A stretch of DNA of 64,000 bases from Gigaspora rosea (GCA_003550325.1 QKWP01000785.1:8297-72296); one strand, 5' to 3'. Numbered from the stretch's first letter, positions 22,061-34,626 are shown. Made by a program: numbers and translations. The notes: generated by a model from the sequence alone, not told the origin.

Positions 22061-23150
22061 TCAGATGCAGATATAATAATCAAAGAATTACCAGTCATCA
22101 CGTAAATACATGTACAATTAAAGACTTATCAACACGCGAAAAAATAATGGAGGCAATCATGGCTTCAAAATTGCAATATTTAAATATCCCCGGTGGCGTG
22201 TATTTGTTAAGATAATTTGAGATGAAGACTATGCATTATCAAAGGTTACAATAATCAATGAGAGATTGGATGGAGGGATAAGAAAGAGAAAGATGATTTA
22301 TCTGAATCAACCCTCAACTGAAACACCTCGATCACTAAAACTGTTATAGATTTGCTTGACATAACACGAGGAAATTCATTTTGGATCTTAATAATAGAGA
22401 TTTTAAATACAATTTATTGGATCCTCTTGTAACTATATCAAATCAATGTAGCGATAAAATCTGTTGTTTAGAGCAGTTTGTCATTTGCAATTGAAGGTAC
22501 CAGAAATCGCTAGAACTCTCTAAAGTCAAAAATAACTTGAACTTATCGTACTCTAATAGATGATACACTAGAAAATCAGAATTTGACAAGGAATCTTTGG
22601 AATTCTGATTTTTTAGGTGGAATAATTTTTTAAAAAATAATGAATTTAAGGGAATTTTACTTTCCGTGTGATGGATACGTAACCAGGCTGCTGAATTTAC
22701 ATAGCCAAATCCTCCTTTGTCAATTCCTTTAATATTGAATAAAATTCAATTAATTATACCTTCATATTTAAGGTTCTAAGTTGAAATTCTCTATTATCAT
22801 TGGTATCCTCATTTATACTTGTCCATTTTTGAATAGTTGTGCCGAGATCACATGTAAAGTAACGTGTTATCTTAAATTGCACAAATTAATTCATTTGGAT
22901 TAAAATGCTTAGATTAATAGATATTTTTATACTTATACCTAAATTAATGCGAATAAGTTAATTAAAATTAAATAGTATGAATCGGCCTACCAGGACCAGG
23001 TTTATTAATATTTAAAATGAAAGTACATGATAAAGTACAGAATTAAAATACAGGGTAATATTGAATAAAATTTACGTATTTATTGATAAATTGGACAAAT
23101 TTTCGATTTCTTGTTACCAACAATCATACCAATTAATTTTGCTATCATAA
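22061..23150. other. No gene recognised
   Basis: Unremarkable AT-rich DNA, perhaps with the rest of the kinase remnant beyond recognition. No repeats or element ends were paired. Confidence 0.4.
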
Positions 23151-23242
23151 AGAAATTTATCTTCGTTTGATGCCCTTTTTCTTTTCTCCGTTGAAATACC
23201 TCACATGATCAACAATTTTTTTTTTAATTACAAATTCTTTAG

Positions 23243-23418
23243 TTATTCTCTTATCTTTCTTTTGTTGCCTGGTTTTAGGCCTTCTCCATGTCGAAGAATC
23301 ATTTCTACAGTCCATCTTTTTTCTTCTTCAATAATTTTAATCACGGTTTCATTTTTAAGTCTTCGCACACTTTCACTTGAACATTCATTTGCACCCTCCA
23401 CTTGCACACGAATGTGTG
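23243..23418 (-). CDS. Unrecognised short coding-like segment
   Basis: A 58-codon minus-strand stretch of balanced composition (VRRLKNETVIKIIEEEKRWT then EMILRHGEGLKPGNKRK). It ends in TAA at 23243; similar basic sequence continues one frame over towards 23170. Could be the DNA-binding end of a transposase or an exon of a lost gene. I do not recognise it. Confidence 0.25.
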
Positions 23419-23606
23419 ATAGTCAAGAAACTGAATATTTTCTTTTGACAAATTTTAATGGGGTAGGATATTTTCTTGTAAGAGAAAAAAGTCATCATTT
23501 GAATGAAATGCATTTTTATACATGGATTCATTAGTAATGCGTCCATATTTATGGATTTAGAAAATAAGCTCATGTTGATCTGTAAACAGCCTAATGGTTG
23601 AGAGTA

Positions 23607-23928
23607 CTTATTTGCACAGGTAACACAAACCAAAAAAGGAAACCTAATTTTGTAAATAAACTAAGTGCGTGCGATAAAAATTTAGGATTAAGGCCTTAAC
23701 ATTAGAGGCTATAGAGTAAAGTGCTGCTTAATATAAGTAAAATTTCATTTCTGTCATTTTTAATTAATGCACCAAGATCAATTTAAACATTAGATTTTGC
23801 GTATTTTTGCTTTTTTCTTTGTTTATGCGCATTCGAATTTTTCGTTGGGCTGATCCGGAATAGTCAAAATTTGCACTCTCCGATTGGCTATTTTCTCTCT
23901 AGGAGCTTGTATTACCCACGCAAATAAG
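23607..23928. mobile_element. 322-bp MITE, CTTATTTGC..GGTAA family
   Basis: Ends CTTATTTGCACAGGTAACAC and inverse of CTTATTTGCGTGGGTAATAC, flanked by TA on both sides (23605-23606, 23929-23930), so a Tc1/mariner-like origin is likely. It has no insertions and serves as the empty form of the interrupted relative at 48363-49329. Confidence 0.8.
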
Positions 23929-23930
23929 TA

Positions 23931-24280
23931 GATGTCAGATTTCTTTATTATCTCATGTTTTTATTTATCAATAATACAAAGTGAAGATCTATTATTTAAA
24001 TGTAACTAGAAATTGCAATTGCGGGCGGCTTCGCCACCCAGTTGAGGTTGTTATAGTAAAGTGTTAGTGTGATGCATTTATTTGTTCTAGTTGGGTAGTT
24101 AAAATATTTTTAATATATGGGGATATGTGTTTTAAATATTTGTTAAGTAGAGTATGTATTTTTAGGGATTTTTTTGTTTCGGGTTCATCATTATGTAACG
24201 TGTAAGATGTAATGGTTAATATGGTAATTAGGTATAATATAGATTTTTTGGTAAGTAATGATAAATTTATTACATTGGTC
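23931..24280. other. Intergenic DNA downstream of the helicase relic
   Basis: No gene. A short GCGGGCGGCTTCGCC patch near 24025 stands out from the AT-rich background but has no partner in the window. Confidence 0.4.
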
Positions 24281-24284
24281 TATT

Positions 24285-25480
24285 TAATGGTAATAGTTCG
24301 CAGGCTTTTGATTCTAAGCATTCATATTCATTAATCATTGATTGGTCTGTTATGAATGCGGTATTACGGTACTTAGTAATTGAATTTTTATATAGTTCCA
24401 ATTGGTGCAGCGACTTAATGCTACATATTCTTGACCAGGTGCAAATATCTGGTCATCTAGGTTGAGTGATACATCAGGAAGAGTAAGTCCTTGTGTTTTG
24501 TGGACCGTTAGAGCAAATGCATTTTGTATCAGAAATTGTGTTCTGCTAGCAGGTATACCAATTAAGTAGAAGTTGCTAGTAAATTTAGAGAATGCAACAT
24601 TTACGATAGCTCCTTCAACACAAAAACTTACATGAACAAGTTCTAGTTGAATATCAAGATCTGTGATGATGCCTATTGTACTATTTGCTATTTGGTGTTG
24701 ATGTTGTGAATTGTTGAGAAACATGACTCGTGCACCAGATTGGATTCTAATTGTTTCTGGTAAGTTTGTTTTGTTTTTGAATTCATTGAGTCTTGAACTA
24801 TCATTGCATATCTGATTATTAATAGTATTAATACATTCAGAAATTATAAATTTGTTTTCCTGAACAGGGATCATTGTACATATTAATCTGTTTATCAGGT
24901 TTGTTGAAGGTGGTATTTAATTCAATTGATTGTGTTGTTTCATGGTATTTTTGTGATAATATATTCCATGTTGTGTTATCAATTTTATCTATTCTTATGG
25001 TTTGTAAAAGATTATAAAAATGGTTGTCCTGACTTTGTCTCTGAGGTTCACGGAGAAACAATGGGTAGAAAATTTGCCATACTGGTGATTGATAGACTAG
25101 AAAGCCAGTAACTGGAGGTAATTGGGCAAGATCCCAAACTAAAATTATATTAATTCCTCCAAAAGGGTTATTGTTTTTGTGTAATGATTCAAAAAGTTCT
25201 AATATATATATTAGAAGTTGACCTGATACCATAGAAACTTCATCCATAATAAGTGTATCTATTTGCAAAAAAAAATCTTGCAATTCTTGATTATGAAATG
25301 CAAGTGTTCTAAATCCCCATTCATTAGAAATGATTCATAATGCAGAATGAATTGTTAATCCACTAATATTTTGAGCAGCAATTCCAGTTGAGCACCAAGC
25401 CTGATTTATACTGATGCTGATCCCGCTATGATCGCTACAGTAAATACTTCCTGGCCAATAACAAAGCATTATTTTTACCT
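24285..25480 (-). pseudogene. PIF1-like DNA helicase remnant
   Basis: Minus strand. In order: STGIAAQNISGLTIHSAL (helicase motif Ia region), LIMDEVSMVSGQLL (Walker B), DLAQLPPV (motif III), REPQRQSQDNHFYNLLQTIR, then, after a frame change near 24850, GARVMFLNNS and ALTVHKTQGLTLPDVSLNLD, VALSRC (motif VI). Near the end a second shift leads into DQSMINEYE. The Walker A loop (GxGKT) expected upstream is not recognisable, and motif Ia is followed by a stop. PIF1 enzymes unwind DNA 5' to 3'; many fungal copies are of transposon (Helitron) or expanded-family origin. No Helitron Rep part was seen. Broken in at least three places. Confidence 0.85.
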
Positions 25481-25554
25481 ATTTCCATAGGTCAAATGAA
25501 GCCATATTGGGAACAGTACTTCTGAATAAAAACTGGAGTAATATCAGGTTTCAA

Positions 25555-26040
25555 TATTTATCCGGTTTTTTATTTTTAAATCAGATAAAAATCGGGTACC
25601 CAATATAACTATAGAATTAATCAAAAATAAACTGCTAAACCTTATATATATCGGATTATTATTGAAAACGTATCAGAGAAACTTGGAACACAATATAACT
25701 ATAGAGTTAATTTGAAAATAATCGTTAAACTTTAAATATATCAAATTATTATTTGAAACATATCAGTTATAAATCGGGTACCTGGTAGGACTTCAGAGTT
25801 AATCTGAATATAAACCACTAAACCTTAATTATATCAGATTATTGTTTGTAACGTATCAGTTAAAAATTGGGTAGCCCGATAGGACTTTGAAGTTAATCTA
25901 AATTTAAACCGCTAAACCTTAATTATATTGGTATTATTTGGAAACATATTAGTTAAAAATCAGGTACCAGTAGAGCTTTGGTGTCAATTTGAATATAAAC
26001 CACTAAACCTTAATTATATAGGATATTAATTTGTAACAAA
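25555..26040. repeat. Tandem array of ~100-bp units, about 5 copies
   Basis: Units carry AAATCGGGTACC, GATAGGACTTTGAAGTTAAT and AACCGCTAAACCTTAATTAT with 10-20% divergence. It lies just past the 3' end of the CACTA coding region and probably is its subterminal repeat. Confidence 0.8.
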
Positions 26041-28696
26041 ACATATAAATATCAACTACCTATATGTAAGTATATAGACTATAATCATAAATAGAAAAAA
26101 TATATAATAGCTATTAGCAAGTTTATACTTTATTTTATATAATAAATATACATATTTAATATATATCTATAATACAAGTATGTAATATGAATTAAATATA
26201 ATATGTTATAAAAAATACATTAAATATGAAATTTTCTATTCAATGGAATAACTGACATATATTCTCTAGAATTTTGTATTCTGACTTTGATGGTACCAGA
26301 AATAAAGTGGCCTAGAATATTATGTATAGGGGATTATGCAATCCTTACTTAAATTATAGAACTGCCTATTCCATAATTTGATATTACAAATACCGTCTAC
26401 TTAACCTTGTTTTAGAGTCTTTAACAGCTTGATACTACTAAACAAAAGCCAACGTATGTTTTTTTTGACCTTCTGGTAGCTGTACCACATGTTCAAAATA
26501 TATGTCAGTTGATCTGTCATCCAATATAAATTTTGCAAGTATTTTTGCTAACTTTTCGTGTCTTTTCAAAAAAGTAGACTCGAAAATTTCGTCTCCAATC
26601 CTTACCTTTCTATAAATGGTTAAGTTGGGTAATACCAGTATGGAACTAGAACTAGCAGTATGAATTTTTGATAAAGAAATAAACCTATAGTTATATGCAT
26701 TGTTATAATATTGTGTTAACAATGCTAATAATTCATTTGAGAGATTCTGTTAATCTTTCTTTAGTGATAGTAATTCACCCAAAAATGGTTCGGAGCCTGT
26801 TTCTGATTTTTCTTTAACATTACAGACATTGAAAAAAATACCTGGTAGTTGTTTTCATTATGCATAGAAAGACTACCAGTCATATTCTTTCGTTCAATGA
26901 ACTGTAAATATGTTTGTAAATGACCATCTGCACTCGAAGAAAGCTTATCCAATAGAGAATGATTTTGCATAGTCTTAAGTAATTCAGGCTCAATTCTTCT
27001 GTTGCTGCTATGTAACGATTCTAATATAGTATATAAATAATTTTATATAAATGTTATTGTATATTATAAAATAATAGTACTTTTCGATTAAATTATCTAG
27101 GATAAAATAAATATATTTTTACTAATAAATGGCATGCCAAATAGGCTTTAAATTTTAGATATACTTTGTATGTGTACATACTCGCATGCCAGTCACCCTA
27201 ATATATATCTAAAAAACTATCGATATACCTATAAAACTATCAATATATTTAAATATTCAGCTTATCTAATAAACCATTCATCCGTTCATAACTGAAACAC
27301 CAAAATGCATATAAAGAACTATAATCTATAATATATTCACATATATGTAAATATAAATGCAAATTAGGTGTTATTTTTTCTGATCTATAGGTTCTTTTAA
27401 TAAGCATCACCATATTTAGAAAACATTGGTAATCCTCTTCCAATTTGTCTTTATTAATAATTCTATATACGAAAATCGAACAGGCCCAAATGAAATAAGT
27501 CAAAATTTTCTGTCATCATCTTGTAACAAATCCTAAATAATAGTAGTTGCATACACCAGAACAAAATTCTTCCATTGATCTGCTGTAAACCGTCATCTAT
27601 CACTATTTTATTAGTAAGTCTTCAATATTAGAGAGGACTTGCATTTCTTTAACCCGATTTTCTATTAGAACTAGGTCTTGGGATGTTAAAATGCCTACAT
27701 TTAGTGTTACAAATCAGATGTGTGATTGAAAATCAATTTAATTAATTAGCTGCAACTAATAAATTAATCGATTAATCGATTAGTTGCAACTAGTGTATTA
27801 ACAAAAATAATCACTCAATTGACCGATTTACAATACTACCTCCATTGATCTATAAATTAACAATCCATTTAGCAATGCCTAAGAATAGGCAATGCATAGG
27901 ATCAATTATTGTGAACTGAACCGAATTAAAATAGGTTAAATAATAAATTTCGGACCAGCGGACCAATGTTTTTGATGTATGCTTTTTTTTTGCAACTTCG
28001 ATATTACAACTCTTTCATGAAACAGCACTTTTATGAATTTCATTGACATCTCTTTCTTGAAACCAGTCATCCATATCGGCAAATCCACCAAAGTTGGTTT
28101 CTTTACCAATATTTGGCCTTTTCAAGCATCTATGACAGGCAATTCATGCTGAAATAAACCCGCACAACTTTTTTGCAGCCAGTATATCACAAGAACAACA
28201 AATTACGGCTCTCTAATAAACTTGCCGGTAGGGCTTTTATACATGCTTGAAAGATTAAAATCATTAAACAGACCTATTAATTGGTCTATTACAGGAGCCA
28301 AATAATGGTTTAGTTGATGCAATTCAGTTCATTTGGGCCAGGTATCAATGCTAATGTTAAAATGTTCGATGGTTTAAATCTTTCATTTCGTGGAAGGTTG
28401 CAGATGATACCTAGATGGCTCCAATACTATATTAAGAATTGTCAAAAGGTTGAAACCAATCTAGATTCAACATTATTCCCAAACAGCAATCTGATAGGTC
28501 TTTTAGGAAAAAGGGCAAATTTTCACTAGGATCTGTAACCAGTGAAGAATATTTAATGTTCTCAATGTTCTCAAGAACATTCAAAAAAATTTGAGAACAC
28601 TACAATTAGAAATCATGTTCTCTTTTGAGAACAAGCTAAGAACATAAAATTTATAATTTATGTTCTCATAAGATATATATAAAATTAATAATAATA

Positions 28697-29311
28697 AGGG
28701 GTATGCAGTAAATTACATAATTGTCTAGTGGGGGTCTGCCACTTATCATGTCCTATATATATATATATAGTATAAATAGCCAATAATATTGAAGTAAAAT
28801 CGATTTTTTAGTTAATCGCAGATAGTTGCTACATAGTAAAGTCTAAATTTTACTAAGCAAATCGATTAAAATCACTTAAGCAAACTTATTTAGCAGGTCA
28901 AAATACACTTACTACAAAATTTTCATAAGTATTGGAGAACTTTTTATTAATCGACTTTTAATTTTTACGTTCGTTGAATATATTTTTTTAAAAAATTTTA
29001 ATATTTCTATCAAACGTAAAAATCAAAAGTCAATTAATAAAAACTTCTCTAATACTTGTGAAAATTTTGTAGTAAGTGTATTTTGACCTGCTGAATAAGT
29101 TTACTTAAGCGATTTTAATCGATTTGCTTAGTAAAATTTAGACTTTACTATGTAGAGACTTTTGTCAATTGTGGAGTATCTTATTTTTAGATCAAAGACG
29201 TTTTTGAGTTTTTTTTAAATATTATAGAATTTGATTAGTCAATAGTCCTATCACTAGGGAGGGGGTCAGGACCTATGTAAACCCTAATCACGTAATTTAC
29301 TGCACTTCCCT
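28697..29311. mobile_element. TA-flanked element nested in the hAT
   Basis: Diverged inverted ends AGGGGTATGCAGTAAATTAC and inverse of AGGGAAGTGCAGTAAATTAC, with TA on both sides (28695-28696, 29312-29313), suggesting mariner-type insertion. Its centre is a long foldback. Confidence 0.65.
28830..29154. repeat. Inverted repeat with ~145-bp arms
   Basis: From TACATAGTAAAGTCTAAATT to its inverse, nearly perfect over about 145 bases per arm with a short AT loop near 28990. It would form a strong hairpin. Confidence 0.85.
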
Positions 29312-31189
29312 TACTGAGTGAATTTTTTTACAACAAAATTTAATTAAGACAAAAGTTCATAATAAAATGTGAATTGATACTCTTAATTATCTTTTAATGA
29401 TCAAAGTTAATAGTCCTTCTTATAAAAAATTTAATTGTCAAAAAGTTTATGATTTTTGGGCTTGTTCTTCTCATTTTCAATTATAGATATTTAAGTAAAT
29501 ATAGTATTTTTGTTTTAAAAATTATAATAAATAAATTTATTATGAATATTATATAATTTTAAAAATTTTATTTTTAAAAAAATATTATAGTGCACATTAA
29601 ATTTTTTTTGAGAACATAAAATTAAAAATTTATGTTCTTAAAGAACAAAAAATTTTTTTGAGAAATTCTTCACTGTCTGTAACGATAAATAATAATATAA
29701 ACCATGTAATTTTTGTGTATACAAAAAATATAAGTCGTTACAAAATTTAGGCATGTAAAAACAACCTGGGCAGTAAATATATATATAATTGTGGATGCCC
29801 CTATTTGAAAAATTAGAATAGGCAGTATCCATAACTTACGTTAAACTAGTATTATTATAGAAATCTTAAAGATAATACAAAAATCATCCCATATAGTATT
29901 ATTATCAAGGTCTCTATTTCTATACAATATAGTACTGGTTTGGTATAAATTATGGATGCTGCTATATATAATTTTTTTGTTAATTAAATTAGAGTACCTG
30001 AAAGGTTTTTCAGATTCTACCATCATAGATATCAGTGACCATACCGGGATCAACAAGCCTATCTACCCATTTTCTACAATTTACTTCAAACCCCTTTCTA
30101 TTATATAATGACTGTAATTGATGTACCAAAGAAATAGTCAGAAAAATTAAGGTTGGTTTAAATATAACTTCATCAGTTACTGAAACTTTTTTTTGCTATA
30201 GGTGAAGTACAAAGTTTTCTTTTATTAGCTATTGGGTAATTTGGAAAGTCTTGAAGATAAATTAGACTTGTCAGTTGATATCAGCAATGCTATATAATTT
30301 ACAACATTTTTTATATGATGCGTACTAAATCATGTGAGCACAGATTCCAAGAGCTTTGCATACCATTTTTAAAGTTGTAGGGAAGGTAGCATATTTATTT
30401 TCGTTATAAAAAATACAAAGATATCGAAAAAATTTTATTAGAAAACCAGTTTCAATATCAGATAACATACACAATTCAGAGCCCAAAAAACGATCCATGT
30501 AGAAGCATTAGTTATATCTGCAGGTTCAGTTGGATTGTCATTTTCTTTATATGAATCAGGAGCATTGAAATTAATTTCATTATCATTTAAATATTTTTCT
30601 TCTGATAGATTTTCATTAAGACCAGCCTTGTTATTTTTATCGTTCGAGAAAAAGGTTTCGCTGAATTCTATAGGTAATAGAATGCTCTGTTTTCCTCGAT
30701 TTCCAGATTTTTTCCCTTTTTGAACTGTGTCTTAGTAATGAAATTGTATTCTTCTTCATATGAAGAAATAACTGATTCATTGTCAAAACTAACGGTATCA
30801 AATTGTATAGTGTTATTTTGGATTTCCATGTCTGGAAATTCCATTTCTGGAAGGTCTATTACGGTGTTACAAGTGACTATAGCCTTCAATATAGTACTTG
30901 CAACATAGCACACAGCGAGAAGATATGAAGCAGTGTGGAAGTGGAATATTACTTCACTAGAGCAGTTCAATATATATTTATTAATTGACAAGAATATATT
31001 TATTTGGTAAAGATATATTTTATTTATTTAGATAATAATATTCAAGAGATATAATTATTTAAATGTTAGAGAGAGGAGAAGGGAATCTGAGTCTAAGCTA
31101 GAAAGCTACTGTGTAGAAGGTCAGAAAGCTAGGGTTTATATATCTTTCAAGTAGTAATAAAATAATATAATAATATAAAGATAATAATT

Positions 31190-31276
31190 ATAAACTATAA
31201 AACTATAAAACTGTAAAACTATAAAACTGTAAAACTGTAAAACTGTAAAACTGTAAAACTGTAAAACTGTCAAACT
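31190..31276. repeat. 10-bp minisatellite (TAAAACTGTA)n
   Basis: About eight copies of a 10-base unit, alternating AAAACTGT and AAAACTAT early and uniform later. It lies between the first two transposase pieces, probably in an intron of the CACTA gene. Confidence 0.85.
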
Positions 31277-32099
31277 CCGCTTTACTCTGTATCTAACAAG
31301 AAACCTATTTTATAACAACGGTTGTTGAAGATCTACTAACATCAAGGAATTCTTACTACAATATCCCTTCTAGCCAAATGGGACTTTTCGGTTCTTGGAT
31401 TGACAAGAATGCCTTTACAAATATTGCAGAAGCAATATTCAGGGTGGCAATTCCTTGAATACTTAGGACAGTTGGCTTTTTCAATTGTATTTTTAACAAT
31501 CGGAATCTTTTTCTTATAACCTATGATAATGAAAGAAATATTGGATGAAAAAATATATGAACAGAATATGAGCAAAAGATAGAGATAAGAGGATATATGA
31601 ACGAAATATACAAGCAAGAGAAAGTAGATAAAAATTATATAAATGAAAATAGAATTATAAAGATATAGATAAGAGAGAATATATGAACGAAGTAGAAAAA
31701 AAGAAATAACGATAAGTGAATATATAAGTGAAAATAGTATGAGAAATATAGGAAAGATAAATGAAAATAGAATAAGAAAGAAAAGATTAAAGAAGTATAG
31801 GCAAGAATTATATATAATCTGAATCTTCAAAAGAATTATCGAAATGCTGATATGATTAATAGACTTTTTTCTAATTATTTTCGAATAAAATATACTCTTT
31901 GTTTTGACAATTTACTTTCCATTTGACTCTGACACGTGTTTAGTAATTCAAATTGGCTATAAAGTTATTGGTATTTTAATATAATTTCTATAATAAAACA
32001 TTAGTGCTGATATTTCTTTTGCTATATTTCTTTTTTACATGTCAAAATAAATAAATAAGTAGTATTGATATGAATACATCTATTGTATCAATGAAATTA

Positions 32100-32480
32100 G
32101 ATTTTTTGTTTTGACATTTTTTAATGATTCGAATTATCAATAAAGTTACCAGTATCCCAATAGGCCTTTATTTGCTTAATACAATTATTTATATATTAAA
32201 CTTTTTTTGTTTTGACATTTTTAATGATTTGAATTATCATAAAGTTACCGGTATTCCAATAGGCCTTTATTTGCTTAATACAATTATTTATATATAAACT
32301 TTTTTTGTTTTGCCATTTTTTAATGATTTGAATTATCAATAAAGTTACTAGTATCCTGACAGGCCTTTATTTGCTTAATACAATTATTTATATATTAAAC
32401 TTTTTTTGTTTTGACATTTTTTAATGATTCGAATTATCAATAAAGTTACAATAGGCCTTTTGTTTGTTTAATGCAAATAT
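32100..32480. repeat. Tandem array of ~105-bp units, 4 copies
   Basis: Units contain TTTTTTGTTTTGACATTTTT, AATTATCAATAAAGTTACC and CAATAGGCCTTTATTTGC. It sits upstream of the CACTA gene, mirroring the array on its other side. Confidence 0.85.
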
Positions 32481-32494
32481 TTGTAAATTGCATA

Positions 32495-32775
32495 ATCTGA
32501 ATTATAATTTCTGATAATATATAATAGAACTTTGAAGTACATCATATGCATAATCAATTGACTTTCAGAAATATAAAAAATTATAAATAGATCATACATT
32601 CTTATTGTATGTTGCAAAAAGTTGACTCTTTTATATCTGAATTTTAATTTCTAATAATATATAATAGAGCTTTGAAGTACGTCATATGCATAATCAATTA
32701 ATTGACTTTCAGAAATATAAAAAATTATAAATAGGTCATATATTCTTATCATACACTGCAAAATTTGACTTTTTC
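32495..32775. repeat. Direct duplication of ~140 bp
   Basis: Two copies, each from CTGAATT through AATATATAATAGA, GAAGTAC and TCATATGCATAATCAATT to AAATTATAAATAG, about 90% alike. Probably also subterminal CACTA DNA. Confidence 0.8.
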
Positions 32776-33156
32776 GCATCATCCTTTTTTAGTGACATTT
32801 ATTTGACTTTTTCGCTTCGCTCATAAAACCTTTACTATACCCATCATTACATTTACATACACTAAAATATTGATTACAACTTATATAAATAAACCACTTT
32901 TCTTGTCTTCTTCTCTTCTTCAAATTAAATACCTTATACCTGATAACTCAATAGATTTCTTTTTTTGTTTTTTTGGAAACGCTTTTCTTGTTTTCTTTTC
33001 TTCTTCAAATTACTGTAAATACCTAATATCTGATAACGCGATTCCTTTTTTGTTTTTTTTTTGAAAACTCATTTTTAAAAAATGTGTACTAAAAACCCAT
33101 ACAAAATTAACATTGTTTCAGTTTGATGCTCAATTTCACCATCCATGTCATTCAAA

Positions 33157-33442
33157 TAGGGTTCTGCGATTTGATTTGATCTTCAAATATTTGAATCAAA
33201 TATTTGATCAAATTCAAATTCAAATTTGACTATATTTGATTTGATCAAATTCAAATATGGCCAAATTTGATTTGATTTGATAAATATTTGATTTGATTTG
33301 AAAATTACTATTAAAAATTCAAATTCAAATCAAATTCAAATTCAAATATTTGAATCAAATCAAATTCAAATCAGGGTCAATTTGATTTGATCAAATTCAA
33401 ATTGATCCAATATTTGATTTGATTTGAATTTGAGGAACCCTA
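33157..33442. mobile_element. hAT MITE built of TTTGAT words
   Basis: Ends TAGGGTTC and inverse; flanks cattcaaa (33149-33156) and tattcaaa (33443-33450) match 7 of 8. Nearly the whole 286 bp is made of ATTTGAT/ATCAAAT words in both orientations, so it is a dense set of overlapping palindromes. Confidence 0.85.
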
Positions 33443-33625
33443 TATTCAAAGAAGTACTCTATTCCAATCGATAATACCATATTGCTAAAACCGTCAGTCT
33501 ACTGCTCACCAAAACTATTATCGTTAATTAGCAACTCCACCTTGCCAAAACTATTATTGTCGTTCAGCAACTCCACCTCGCCAAAACTATCATCGTTGTT
33601 CAATAACCCACCTCGTCATTCACAT

Positions 33626-33804
33626 AGGACCCCGAAATATACATAGATAGGTCAGGTATGAGTTTGCTTATTTTTGAGGTTTTTTATGCAGATCTTTTCT
33701 ATTTATAGTAATTTTTTGCTTATTTTTGAAGTTTTTTTGTAGATCTTTCCTTTTTTAGTAACCCTATAATTAACCTGACCTATTTATGTATATTTCGGGG
33801 TCCT
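33626..33804. mobile_element. 179-bp MITE of the AGGACCCCGAA family
   Basis: Ends AGGACCCCGAAATATACATA and inverse, perfect 8-bp duplication attcacat (33618-33625 and 33805-33812). Same ends as 6913-7890, so one transposase could mobilise both. Confidence 0.9.
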
Positions 33805-34012
33805 ATTCACATACTACTTCACGTCAAATTAATAGAAACTATCGAACCATTGAAAGTCGCAGTCATAGATAAATTTTTTCAAATGAACGTTCTCATTCTT
33901 GTCACTGGTCAAGAAGGCTGATGCAAAAGATAAAAGTAATTATACAAAAATTAGAAAAAAGTTTTTTTTAATAGAACTGAATTACCGATATGACTAACAA
34001 AAAATTTATATA

Positions 34013-34552
34013 TTAATTGATGATCCGCCAGTTAACAGGTGCATGATCATAGTGTAACGTGATGCAGATCACTATGTAAATTACTATATATGTGAATGCT
34101 ACGATCGTCCAAGGAAAAATATTTTTTTACTAAGTTAATCGATCTTGTCGACTAATTGAAAGTTGTAGAGCTCGTCGTTGCGGTTCTAATGGTAGTTAAA
34201 TCATCCAAATCGGCCCAGTGGAAGCCAAGATATCTTTAAAAAACACGTCAACGACTATATAAAATCTCTATATAAACAATAGATTGTTTATATAGAGATT
34301 TTATATAGTCGTTGACGCGTTTTTTAAAGATATCTTGGCTTCCACTGGGCCGATTTGGATGATTTAACTACCATTAGAACCGCAACGACGAGCTCTACAA
34401 CTTTCAATTAGTCAACAAGATCGATTAACTTAGTAAAAAAAATATTTTTTCCTTGGACGATCGTAGCATTCACATATATAGTAATTTACATAGTGATCTG
34501 CGTCACGTTACACTATGATCATGCACCTGATGACTGGCGGATCATCAATTAA
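34013..34552. repeat. 540-bp near-perfect palindrome (foldback element)
   Basis: Each arm is about 265 bases, starting TTAATTGATGATCCGCCAGT, with only a few mismatches; the centre (ATAAACAATAGATTGTTTAT) is a continuous palindrome without spacer. TTAA stands at both outer ends. No coding sense. It resembles foldback or long-TIR elements; superfamily unknown. Confidence 0.9.
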
Positions 34553-34626
34553 TAGAAATCTCTTTCTTAAAAAGCATTGTAGAAAGCTTAATTAACAAAG
34601 TAAACAAATTAAAATCCAATAAAGCA

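Larger units (their letters stand above)
28540..29675. mobile_element. hAT element inserted in the CACTA transposase
   Basis: Ends CAGTGAAGAAT and inverse, followed by GTTCTC/GAGAAC words. Perfect 8-bp duplication tctgtaac (28532-28539 and 29676-29683). No transposase; a further element occupies its middle. The intact duplication shows it is younger than the CACTA copy it interrupts. Confidence 0.9.
26438..31530 (-). mobile_element. Decayed CACTA (En/Spm, Tnp2-type) transposon
   Basis: Minus-strand pieces in transposase order: a cysteine motif CFCNICKGILVNPRT with H (31380-31440); an acidic linker (30668-30860); RKWVDRLVDPGMVTDIYDGR (30010-30080); LNLDWFQPF (28420-28480); ALIPGPNELNCIN, NHYLAPVIDQLIGLF, VICCSCDI.AAKKLCGF and FGGFADMDDWF (28050-28350); TPNLHLYLHICEYIIDYSSL and YAFWCFSYERMNGLL (27249-27400); and RIGDEIFES, RHEKLAKILAKFI, FEHVVQLPEG (26440-26600). 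These are landmarks of the large Tnp2-type transposases frequent in fungi. Many stops and frame changes, plus a hAT inserted at 28540. Outer ends were not fixed; the arrays at 25555-26040 and 32100-32480 probably belong to it. Confidence 0.85.

Noticed and set aside
24285-25480. Helitron
   Set aside because: Only PIF1 helicase motifs were found; no Rep motif, no TC start or CTRR hairpin end.
25555-26040. CRISPR-like array
   Set aside because: Repeats diverge, there are no unique equal-length spacers, no cas genes, and the DNA is fungal.
31342-31830. Membrane protein with many Phe/Ile/Tyr on the minus strand
   Set aside because: The hydrophobic part (31520-31830) translates purine-rich repeat DNA (ATATATGAACGAAATA); only the C-terminal cysteine motif is meaningful and belongs to the CACTA transposase.
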